Source of the DNA: Xylanimonas oleitrophica
Lineage (GTDB): Bacteria > Actinomycetota > Actinomycetes > Actinomycetales > Cellulomonadaceae
Reading direction: 5' to 3'
Length of the DNA: 64,000 nt
Assembly (NCBI RefSeq): GCF_003244315.1
Contig: NZ_QKWH01000006.1
Location: 62,001-126,000 of the forward strand
Numbering within the stretch: the stretch's first letter is position 1; every line of letters begins with the position of its first letter. The position numbers were made by a program, and so were the translations under genes. The notes beneath the pieces were generated by a model. That model worked only from the letters and a program-made list of their open reading frames with translations. It searched no databases and was not told where the DNA came from. Of this stretch, positions 57,763 through 64,000 are shown in pieces.

Positions 57763-58677
57763 ATGGGCAGACACCACCACCCCGTCCACCCGCACCTGCC
57801 GCGGGACCGTCCCTTCGCGGTCGCCGACGCCGTCCGTGCCGGCGTACCGCGCCGGGCGCTGCGGCACCCCGACCTCGGCGCCCCGTTCCACGGCGTCCGG
57901 ACGACGGCGCCCCCGGCCTCCGTGCTCGACGCCTGCCGTGCGCTCGCCACCGTCCTGCCCGACGACGTCGTCTTCGCCCGCACCACCGCTCTCCGCCTCC
58001 TCGGCGTCGAGGTCCCCTGGCGGATCGCAGACGACGCCCGCATCCACGTGGTGGCACGACGGGCGCAGGCCAGGCCCGAGCGTCCCGGCGTCGTCTCCCA
58101 CCGCACCCGCCAGCGCTCCCTCGAGACCGTCGAGGTCCACGGGCTGCTGGTCACCTCACCGGCCCAGACGTTCGTGGACGTGGCCTGCGGTCTGCGGGTG
58201 CCCGACGACGTCGTCGTGCTCGGTGACGGGTTTCTGCGGCGCGGACGGGCGCTGACAACGGTCGCGGAGATGACGGCGCTCGCGGAGCGCACCCGCAAGG
58301 TGAAGGGGATCGTGCAGGTGCGCGAGCAGCTCCCCCGGCTGCGTCCCGGCACGGACTCCTCGACCGAGACCCGCGCTCGCCTGGCGCTCGTGGCCGGCGG
58401 TCTGCCGTGCCCTGTGGTCAACGAGGTCGTCAGGGACGACGCCGGCCGCTACGTCAAGCGGGTGGACATGCTGTACCGGCGGGAGCGCGTGGCCGTGGAG
58501 TACGACGGCGACCAGCACCGCACCGACCGGGAGCAGTGGCGCGAGGACGTGCGCGCCAGGCGCCGTCTGGAGGAGCTGGGCTGGACGGTGGTGGTCGCGG
58601 TCGCGAACGACGTCGTGCGCGACCCTGGGCCGCTGGTGGCCCGTGTGCGTTCCGCGCTGCTCAGAGCCACCCCCTGA
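57763..58677 (+). CDS. DUF559 protein: Vsr/PD-(D/E)XK-like nuclease with N-terminal AbiEi-like region
   Basis: 304 residues. An N-terminal segment (about 15-50: FAVADAVRAGVPRRALRHPD) looks like the winged-helix start of AbiEi/DUF559 proteins, a middle domain (60-150) carries TSPAQTFVDVACGL, and the C-terminal DUF559 nuclease fold has E202, D235 (RVDMLY), E246 (AVEYDGDQH) and H252, then ELGWTVVVAVANDV. These residues are the usual Vsr/very-short-patch-repair-like metal site. ATG 57763 is chosen since the upstream extension translates the palindrome. It has no obvious ribosome-binding site. The gene is bracketed by copies 1 and 2 of the palindrome; copy 2 starts 2 nt after its stop. Function unknown: nicking enzyme or defence antitoxin are both possible. 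Confidence 0.8.
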   Translation: MGRHHHPVHPHLPRDRPFAVADAVRAGVPRRALRHPDLGAPFHGVRTTAPPASVLDACRALATVLPDDVVFARTTALRLLGVEVPWRIADDARIHVVARRAQARPERPGVVSHRTRQRSLETVEVHGLLVTSPAQTFVDVACGLRVPDDVVVLGDGFLRRGRALTTVAEMTALAERTRKVKGIVQVREQLPRLRPGTDSSTETRARLALVAGGLPCPVVNEVVRDDAGRYVKRVDMLYRRERVAVEYDGDQHRTDREQWREDVRARRRLEELGWTVVVAVANDVVRDPGPLVARVRSALLRATP

Positions 58678-58678
58678 A

Positions 58679-58741
58679 CGTTGTGGGCGGGAGACTCGCC
58701 GCAATCCGGTCAGGATTGCGGCGAGTCTCCCGCCCACAACG
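58679..58741. repeat. Palindromic repeat copy 2 (29-bp perfect stem)
   Basis: Arms 58679-58707 and 58713-58741 pair perfectly; loop GGTCA. The stem sequence is identical to copy 1. The loop is nearly the reverse complement of the copy 1 loop (CGACC versus TGACC), so the two copies are inverted relative to each other, differing at one position of the loop. Confidence 0.92.
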
Positions 58742-58938
58742 GGGAGGGGGCTGCCGGCGCCACCGGGGGATCGTCCCGCGCCGCCCTTCACCCTCCCGAT
58801 TGTGAGCGGGCGAGGAGAGGGTGATGGTCGAACCAGGTCACGAAGCGGCCGACCGCAGGGGCGACGTCTGCTTCGTCGCACCCGCCGTCCCTGCGGCCCG
58901 TCGCCCGCATCACGCGGGCCTGGACACGGAGGCAGCAG

Positions 58939-59925
58939 ATGAGCGAGTCCGATCTCCCACGCACGGCATCGTCGGGACCCGGCGCCCACACGGCGCCCGG
59001 CACCCCCACGACGCCGGAGACCACGCCGTCGGCGTCCGGCGGCTACGGCAGCACGCCCGGCAGCCAGGGCTACGGCTCGGGCTCGGGCTCGGGCGGTTCC
59101 GGCGGCTCGGGCACGGCGCACGAGGCCAAGGAGCAGGCGTCGCAGGTCGCCTCGCACGCCGGTGAGGCGGGCAAGGAGGTGGCGCAGGACGCGAAGGAGC
59201 AGGCGTCGCAGGTGGCGGCCCACGCAGGCGAGGCCGGCAAGGACCTCGCCCACGAGGCCCGGGAGCGTGCCGGCGAGGTGGCGCACGAGGCGAAGGACCG
59301 GGCGCGCGACCTGTTCGGGCAGGCGCGTGCGGAGGTGAGCGAGCAGGCGTCCACCCAGCAGCAGCGCCTCGCGGGCAGCCTGCGCAGCATCGGTGACGAG
59401 CTGGACCAGATGAGCGACGCCGCGCAGGACCCGGGGTACGCCACGGACCTGGTGCGGCAGGGGTCGCGCACGGTGGCGCAGCTCGCCGACTGGTTCGAGC
59501 AGCGCGAGCCGGGTGACGTCGTCCGCGAGGTCGAGGACTTCGCGCGGCGCCGGCCTGGAGCGTTCCTGGCGATCGCGGCGGGGGCGGGTCTGCTCGCCGG
59601 CCGCCTGCTGCGCGGGGCCAAGGACGGCTCGTCGTCGGGGTCCTCGGGCGCCTCGTCGTCCGGCGGGTCTTCCCGCCAGGGCCTGTCGGGCACCACGGAC
59701 GTGGACAACAACGTCTCCGGCCGGCCCGCCCCGGCACCCGCCCAGACGCCGGCCACCGCCCCCGGGACCACGTCGGGCGCCTACGGCGCGGCGTCGGACA
59801 GCCCGCTGGGCTCGGCCGGGGCGGACGACCTCGGCTCGACGTCGACGGGATCGCCGACCGCGGGCGTGACGCGGCCGTCGTCGGGCAGCACGGGAGGGGG
59901 CAGCAGCTATGTCCCTGGGACCTGA
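58939..59925 (+). CDS. LEA-like/apolipoprotein-like helical repeat protein with low-complexity tails
   Basis: 328 residues. Ser/Gly/Thr/Tyr-rich N terminus (1-57), then repeating amphipathic helix units of about 22 residues (KEQASQVASHAGEAGKEVAQ, KEQASQVAAHAGEAGKDLAH, AGEVAHEAKDRARD) resembling LEA or Tn5-type 11-mer repeats, a globular helical part (about 125-210), a hydrophobic segment AFLAIAAGAGLLAGRLL and a Ser/Gly/Ala/Pro tail. The layout is common for actinobacterial proteins near holin-like and DUF3618 genes. Envelope or desiccation-stress role is inferred. GGAGG is 7 nt before the ATG. Overlaps the next gene by 17 nt. Confidence 0.7.
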   Translation: MSESDLPRTASSGPGAHTAPGTPTTPETTPSASGGYGSTPGSQGYGSGSGSGGSGGSGTAHEAKEQASQVASHAGEAGKEVAQDAKEQASQVAAHAGEAGKDLAHEARERAGEVAHEAKDRARDLFGQARAEVSEQASTQQQRLAGSLRSIGDELDQMSDAAQDPGYATDLVRQGSRTVAQLADWFEQREPGDVVREVEDFARRRPGAFLAIAAGAGLLAGRLLRGAKDGSSSGSSGASSSGGSSRQGLSGTTDVDNNVSGRPAPAPAQTPATAPGTTSGAYGAASDSPLGSAGADDLGSTSTGSPTAGVTRPSSGSTGGGSSYVPGT

Positions 59926-60565
59926 CGGACCCCGGCCGGCCACCGCACCCGGGATGCCGCCCGGGACGCCGGGCTCCCCGGGCATGACGGGCGCCGACCC
60001 GGCCGCACAGGCCGCCGCGGCGGCCTCCTGGAGCGGCCAGCCGGCCCGTGACCCGGACAGCGACCTGCCCGACGTCGCCGTCGCAGGCGGCGGCGGGGCT
60101 CGCGTGCCCCACGGAGGGACCGGTGCGCCGTCGGGCGGAGCGTCGTACGACGCCCCCGCGGCGGGCAAGCACGGCGACCCCGAAGGGCTGAGCCTCGGCG
60201 AGCTGTTCGCGGAGGTGAGCCGTGACCTCTCCACCCTGATCCGCCAGGAGATCGAGCTGGCCAAGGCCGAGGCCACGGTGTCGGCCAAGAAGGCCGGGAA
60301 GGGCGCCGGGATGCTCGGCGGCGCCGGGTACGCCGGCCACCTGACCGTGCTGTTCGGGTCGATCGCCCTGTGGTGGGCGCTCGGCACGCTCATCGGGCTC
60401 GGCTGGTCGGCCCTCGTGGTGGCAGTCCTGTGGGGCGTGGTGGCGGCGGTGCTCGCCTCACGCGGCCGCAAGGAGCTCAGGTCCACCCCGGGGATGCCGG
60501 AGACCACCGACTCCCTCAAGAAGATCCCGCAGGCACTGCAAGGAAACGAGGAGAAGAACCGATGA
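59909..60565 (+). CDS. Phage-holin-family (actinobacterial superfamily III type) membrane protein
   Basis: 218 residues. Hydrophilic N terminus of about 90 residues, then EGLSLGELFAEVSRDLSTLI and RQEIELAKAEATVSAKKAGKG, the conserved pre-membrane helix of the holin-family/DUF1469 group, two membrane helices (about 143-190) and a short cytoplasmic tail. Despite the name, chromosomal copies are not phage lysis proteins. It lies within a three-gene set with an LEA-like and a DUF3618 protein. Overlaps both neighbours (17 nt and ATGA-type 4 nt). Confidence 0.82.
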   Translation: MSLGPDGPRPATAPGMPPGTPGSPGMTGADPAAQAAAAASWSGQPARDPDSDLPDVAVAGGGGARVPHGGTGAPSGGASYDAPAAGKHGDPEGLSLGELFAEVSRDLSTLIRQEIELAKAEATVSAKKAGKGAGMLGGAGYAGHLTVLFGSIALWWALGTLIGLGWSALVVAVLWGVVAAVLASRGRKELRSTPGMPETTDSLKKIPQALQGNEEKNR

Positions 60566-61308
60566 GCAGCGACCCGGACCAGATCCGCGCCGACATCGAG
60601 CGCACCCGGTACGAGCTCAGCCGCGACGTCGACACCCTCGGGGACCGCGTGCGTCCTGGCTCGGTGGCACGCCGGCAGACCGACAAGGTCAAGGGCGGCA
60701 TGTCGCGGCTCCGCGACCGTGTCATGGGCAGCGCGCAGTCCACCGCCCACGGGGCGAGCGGCACCGCGCACGACGCCGCCGACCGTGCCCGGGGCATGGC
60801 GTCCGACGTCGGAGCACGAGCGCAGGACGCCGCCGAGAACGTCGGCGACCGCGCGCACGACGTGGCCGACCGCGCCCGTGACGCCGTCTCGCACGCCCCG
60901 GACACGGTGCGGGAGCAGACGCAGGGCAACCCGCTCGCGGCCGGGCTCGTCGCGTTCGGGATCGGCCTGATCGCCTCGTCGATGATCCCCGCCTCCCAGA
61001 AGGAGGCCGAGGCGGCCCAGCGGGTGAAGGACGCCGCGGCCCCGCTGGTCGACGAGGCCAAGGAGGCGGCCCGCGCGGTGGCGGACGACCTGCGCGGTCC
61101 CGCGCAGGAGAGCGTGCAGGAGCTGCGCGAGCACGCCACCGAGGCGGGGCGCGAGGTGGCCGAGCACGGCCGTGAGGCCGCGCAGGACGTCGTCGGTCAC
61201 GGCCGTGAGGCGGCGCAGGACGTCGCGGGGCACGGGCAGGAGGCGGCGCAGGACGTCGCCGACCACGGCCAGCACGCCGCCCGCGACGTGCGGTCGAGCG
61301 GCGCCTGA
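60562..61308 (+). CDS. DUF3618 protein with helical repeats
   Basis: 248 residues. DUF3618 start MSSDPDQIRADIERTRYELS with the [D/E]xIRAxIExTRxEL signature, alpha-helical A/D/R-rich stretch with short repeats (AADRARGMASDVGARAQD), one membrane helix LAAGLVAFGIGLIASSMIP at about 118-136, and a C-terminal array of EHGREAAQDV-type units (about 195-245). The repeat array of four copies is unusually regular and may be slippage-prone. Part of the same transcript as the LEA-like and holin-family genes; a perfect 16-bp stem follows the stop. Confidence 0.82.
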   Translation: MSSDPDQIRADIERTRYELSRDVDTLGDRVRPGSVARRQTDKVKGGMSRLRDRVMGSAQSTAHGASGTAHDAADRARGMASDVGARAQDAAENVGDRAHDVADRARDAVSHAPDTVREQTQGNPLAAGLVAFGIGLIASSMIPASQKEAEAAQRVKDAAAPLVDEAKEAARAVADDLRGPAQESVQELREHATEAGREVAEHGREAAQDVVGHGREAAQDVAGHGQEAAQDVADHGQHAARDVRSSGA

Positions 61309-61314
61309 CGCCGA

Positions 61315-61352
61315 CGGCGGTCGCGGAGGGCAGCGACCCTCCGCGACCGCCG
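61315..61352 (+). terminator. Hairpin after the DUF3618 gene
   Basis: Perfect 16-bp stem (61315-61330 with 61337-61352), 6-nt loop, beginning 7 bp after the stop and 54 bp before the next start. Confidence 0.8.
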
Positions 61353-61405
61353 CGCCGCGCCCGGACACGCCAGCACGAGCACATCGCACCGAGGAGACAC
61401 GACCC

Positions 61406-62518
61406 GTGACCGACACCGGAAGCGCCGCGGAGCGCGCGCACGCCCCGGCCCCTGACGACGCCCGCAAGCCCGACTCGCCCGCCGAGCTGCGCAAGCCGTC
61501 CTGGAAGTACGTGCTGCGCACCACGGCTCGTGAGTTCTCGCGCGACCAGTGCACCGACCAGGCCGCCGCGCTGACGTACTACGCAGTGCTGGCGCTGGCC
61601 CCGGCGCTGCTGGCCCTGGTCTCGGTGCTGGGCCTGGTGGGCAACGCCCAGCAGATGGTCACCCAGGTCATGGACTCCCTGGGCGACGTGCTGCCCGACG
61701 ACGCGCGCAGCATGATCGAGACCCTGGTGGACAACGCCGCCAGCGGTGGTGGCCGGGCCGGGCTCGCCCTCCTCTTCGGTGTGCTGCTGGCCGTGTGGTC
61801 CGCTTCCGGGTATGTGGGCGCGTTCGGGCGGGCCATGAACCGGGTGTACGAGATCGACGAGGGCCGCCCCGTCTGGAAGCTGCGGCCGGTGCTGCTGCTC
61901 ATCACGGTGGCGACGCTGCTGATCGCGGCGGTCGTGGTGGTGGCGCTGGTGATGACGGGACCGCTCGCGCACGCCGTGGGCGACGTCGTCGGGCTGGGCT
62001 CGACCGCCGTGACCGTGTGGAACATCGCCAAGTGGCCCGTGGTGCTGCTGCTCGTGATCCTGCTGGTCGCGATGCTGTACCACCTGACCCCGAACGTGCG
62101 GCAGCCGAAGTTCCGGTGGCTCAGCCTCGGCGCCGTCGTCGCCATCCTGGTGTGGATCGTCGCGTCCGTCGGCTTCGGGATCTACGTGACCACGTTCTCC
62201 AACTACAGCGCCACCTACGGGTCGCTCGCCGGCATCATCGTGTTCCTGCTGTGGCTGTGGATCACCAACCTCGCCCTCCTGTTCGGGGCAGAGCTCGACG
62301 CCGAGATGGAGCGCGGCCGTCAGCTCCAGGGAGGCATCGCCGCCGAGGAGCAGATCCAGCTCCCGCCGCGCGACACCAAGGCCAGCGAGAAGCGCGAGGC
62401 GAAGCTGGAGGAGGACATCGAGCGTGGCCGCGAGCTGCGCGACGCCGCCCGCCGCGGCGGGGCCGGGGCTGGAGACGGGCCGGGGGACGGGGCCGACGAC
62501 GGCGCTCGCGGCCGCTGA
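61406..62518 (+). CDS. YihY/virulence factor BrkB-family membrane protein
   Basis: 370 residues, six to seven hydrophobic segments. TYYAVLALAPALLALVSVLG, LLFGVLLAVWSASGYVGAF and AMNRVYEIDEGRPVWKLR are characteristic of the YihY (formerly annotated RNase BN) family, and GSLAGIIVFLLWLWITNLALLFGAE is split over the last helices. The family is proposed to have transport or flippase-like roles; the RNase annotation is obsolete. N-terminal 30 and C-terminal 65 residues are charged/Gly-rich tails. GAGGAGACACGACCC precedes GTG 61406. Confidence 0.88.
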   Translation: MTDTGSAAERAHAPAPDDARKPDSPAELRKPSWKYVLRTTAREFSRDQCTDQAAALTYYAVLALAPALLALVSVLGLVGNAQQMVTQVMDSLGDVLPDDARSMIETLVDNAASGGGRAGLALLFGVLLAVWSASGYVGAFGRAMNRVYEIDEGRPVWKLRPVLLLITVATLLIAAVVVVALVMTGPLAHAVGDVVGLGSTAVTVWNIAKWPVVLLLVILLVAMLYHLTPNVRQPKFRWLSLGAVVAILVWIVASVGFGIYVTTFSNYSATYGSLAGIIVFLLWLWITNLALLFGAELDAEMERGRQLQGGIAAEEQIQLPPRDTKASEKREAKLEEDIERGRELRDAARRGGAGAGDGPGDGADDGARGR

Positions 62519-62545
62519 GCGGGCCTCGACGGCCGTCGGGACCGG

Positions 62546-63130
62546 TCAGAGCCTCGACATCCGCACGATGAAGAAGGCCAGCGCGCCCATCATCGCGGCC
62601 AGGGCGATCCAGACAGCCGGTGTCACCGGCCAGTCCCCGACGATCCCTCCGAGGGCGACGATGTGCATCGCCGCCGTGCCGAGCACCGTCCAGACCATCA
62701 TCCGGACGCCGTTCTCGTAGTGCGCCTGGGTGTTGGCTTCGGTGAGCGTGGCGAAGCCGTAGTTGTAGATCCGGGGATAGCGGGTCAGGATCGCGCACCC
62801 GATGACGGTCGCCAGCATGACGGAAGCCGGGATCAGCATCTCCCACGGCGAGCCGTACCGGGTGACCGAGCCGTCGGCCGCGAAGTGCATCGGCAGCTGG
62901 TCGGGCATCGAGGGGATGCGGACCACCGTCCAGAGCGTGTAGCCGAGTGAGGCCACCACGCTCCCGGTCAGCAAGACCCGGTGAAACCGGTCGAGGGTGA
63001 AGGTAGGTCGTGGCCGGCTGCGGAACGTCGGGTACTGGATCACGCCGTTCGCGTCACGGAACGGCACCCCCTCGCGCAGTGCTTCCACATAGCTGCTGAC
63101 GGGTTCCTGGCTGCGGGACTCTTCTGGCAT
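62546..63130 (-). CDS. DUF1648-family membrane protein
   Basis: 194 residues. Hydrophilic N terminus of about 45 residues, then four predicted helices. MPDQLPMHFAADGSVTRYG between helix 1 and helix 2 is the DUF1648 hallmark (an H-x-[GD]-x-x-G pattern). The family includes SdpI-type immunity-protein relatives but its biochemical role is unknown. Convergent with the YihY-family gene (27 bp between stops). The first ATG is used, with a modest GAGT ribosome-binding site. Confidence 0.75.
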   Translation of the reverse strand: MPEESRSQEPVSSYVEALREGVPFRDANGVIQYPTFRSRPRPTFTLDRFHRVLLTGSVVASLGYTLWTVVRIPSMPDQLPMHFAADGSVTRYGSPWEMLIPASVMLATVIGCAILTRYPRIYNYGFATLTEANTQAHYENGVRMMVWTVLGTAAMHIVALGGIVGDWPVTPAVWIALAAMMGALAFFIVRMSRL

Positions 63131-63369
63131 GGGTGGGCTCGTCGTCGATCTGCCGAGAACGGCTGCTGGAGAGAGGCTGAGCGTCGCAGTCTAGGCGCCA
63201 GGACCCTGAGGGGGCCTGAGTCGAGGCCGTCGCCCGACCGTCAGGCAGATGGCCGGAGCCGGCAAGAGGGCCGGGTGAGAGTGCCCCCGACCGGCCCGGT
63301 GCGCTGGGGCGCTCGCCACGGGTGAGGGATGATCGGACGGGACCACGCTCTCCAGGAGGTGCCCACCGC

Positions 63370-64000
63370 ATGATCGTCGCCCCGTTCGGCCGGTTCACCG
63401 AGGGCCGTGTGCCCGACCCCGGGATCGCACGCCTGTTCACGCGGGAGAACCGCTGGCAGGCCCGGCTCGACGTCGAGGCGGCGCTGGCGCTCGCGGAGGC
63501 TGACGCGGGGATGGTGCCCAAGGAGGCAGCGAAGGCGATCGCGCTGACGGCCCGGATCGAGAAGCTCGACATCAAGCGGGTGCTGGCTGCGACGAGCGAG
63601 GCGAGCCACCCGCTGGTGCCGCTGATCGAGGAGTTCGCGCGCGTGGTGGGCAGCCAGCACGGCGGCTGGGTGCACTGGGGCGCCACCACGCAGAACATCA
63701 CGCAGACCGCGGACGTGCTGGTGCTGCGTGACGCCCACACCAAGATCAAGGAGCTGCTGGGCCGGGCGCTGCGTGCCGGTGCCCGCCAGGCCCGCCGCTC
63801 GGCGGAGCTGCCGCTGGCCGGGCGCACGCACTCCCAGCACGCCGTGCCGATCACGTTCGGGTTCAAGGTGGCGGTGTGGATCGACGAGCTGGTGGCCCAC
63901 GCCGACCGCCTGGAACGGCTGGAGGACCGGCTGTTCTGCGTGCTCATGGGTGGCGCGGTGGGCACGTTCGCGTCGTTCGGGGCGGCGGGCCGCGACATCG
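63370..64000 (+). CDS. Adenylosuccinate lyase superfamily protein (5' portion, truncated by window edge)
   Basis: First 210 residues only. Fumarase/aspartase-type N-terminal helical domain: MIVAPFGRFTEGRVPDPGIA, RENRWQARLDVEAALALAEAD, EASHPLVPLIEEFARV, HWGATTQNITQTADVLVLRD (first signature loop, His-Trp-Gly-Ala-Thr-Thr-Gln) and AGRTHSQHAVPITFGFKVA. The HWGATTQ form occurs in adenylosuccinate lyases and 3-carboxymuconate cycloisomerases, and the pattern here resembles the latter group as much as PurB, so the exact reaction stays open. The catalytic C-terminal GSSxMPxKxN loop is beyond the window. AGGAGG is 10 nt before ATG 63370. Confidence 0.8.
   Translation, partial: MIVAPFGRFTEGRVPDPGIARLFTRENRWQARLDVEAALALAEADAGMVPKEAAKAIALTARIEKLDIKRVLAATSEASHPLVPLIEEFARVVGSQHGGWVHWGATTQNITQTADVLVLRDAHTKIKELLGRALRAGARQARRSAELPLAGRTHSQHAVPITFGFKVAVWIDELVAHADRLERLEDRLFCVLMGGAVGTFASFGAAGRDI

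Noticed and set aside
57587-58741. The palindrome-bounded DUF559 unit as a classical insertion sequence
   Set aside because: There is no transposase of a known family and I see no target-site duplication outside the palindromes, so it is listed as a repeat-associated gene rather than an IS.
59909-60565. Holin-family gene as evidence of a prophage
   Set aside because: The neighbours are chromosomal envelope genes and no other phage gene is present; this family is common on actinobacterial chromosomes.
61138-61305. Repeating EHGREAAQDV-coding units considered as a CRISPR-like array
   Set aside because: The units are in frame within the DUF3618 gene, vary in sequence, and have no spacer structure.

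Overview
The window is a chromosomal segment of a very GC-rich actinobacterium. The GC content, the GTG starts, the leaderless -10 boxes of the form TAGCGT, and gene content such as a glycan-degrading GH3 enzyme with CBM5/12-like modules and an LPxTG surface protein point to the Micrococcales, with Cellulomonadaceae/Promicromonosporaceae-like bacteria as the best guess. This taxonomic call is inference. I see no rRNA, complete tRNA, CRISPR array, prophage or insertion sequence.

Layout. 1-13 kb: a truncated ECF sigma factor fused to a zinc-finger domain, divergent from a giant sortase-anchored DUF11/DUF5979 repeat protein; then a pair of PH-domain membrane proteins (YdbS/YdbT type), a 55-codon ORF with a Cys-Cys pair, and the RNA ligase RtcB. 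13-14.5 kb: a lower-GC patch with an unknown gene and an EVE-like/zinc-ribbon/HNH nuclease that looks like a modification-dependent restriction enzyme. 14.5-29 kb: a secreted GH3 glycosidase and mostly monocistronic metabolic genes (GldA-type dehydrogenase, MerR regulator, chloramphenicol acetyltransferase, GDPD-like phosphodiesterase, DUF1524 nuclease lipoprotein, amidohydrolase, sugar porter).

29-44 kb, minus strand: one continuous 12-gene operon in which consecutive genes almost all overlap at GTGA or ATGA. In transcription order it encodes a Tat-exported subunit-3-like protein and a GMC flavoprotein dehydrogenase, a cupredoxin lipoprotein, a caa3-type oxidase (subunit II with cytochrome c domain, fused subunit I/III, a small membrane protein), System I cytochrome c maturation proteins (CcmC, CcmE, a CcmF-thioredoxin fusion, CcmH with TPR), a second cupredoxin-like lipoprotein, and a CopD-CtaG fusion. 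Read together this is a self-contained electron-transfer chain from an organic substrate to O2, with its own heme- and copper-insertion machinery.

44-50.4 kb: a polar amino acid (cystine-type) ABC transporter preceded by a candidate SAM-class riboswitch, a DksA-like protein, an APC permease, a uridine-kinase-like protein without a P-loop, and two paralogous DUF4190 proteins. 50.4-57.6 kb: an organosulfur operon (sulfonate-type ABC transporter, acyl-CoA synthetase, O-acetylhomoserine sulfhydrylase, CoA-binding protein) preceded by a 27-codon leader ORF with tandem Cys codons. 57.6-58.7 kb: a DUF559 (Vsr/PD-(D/E)XK-like) nuclease gene bracketed by two nearly identical 63-65 bp perfect palindromes in opposite orientation. 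58.9-64 kb: a cell-envelope/stress-type cluster (LEA-like repeat protein, holin-family membrane protein, DUF3618 protein, YihY), a DUF1648 protein, and a truncated adenylosuccinate-lyase-superfamily gene at the right edge.
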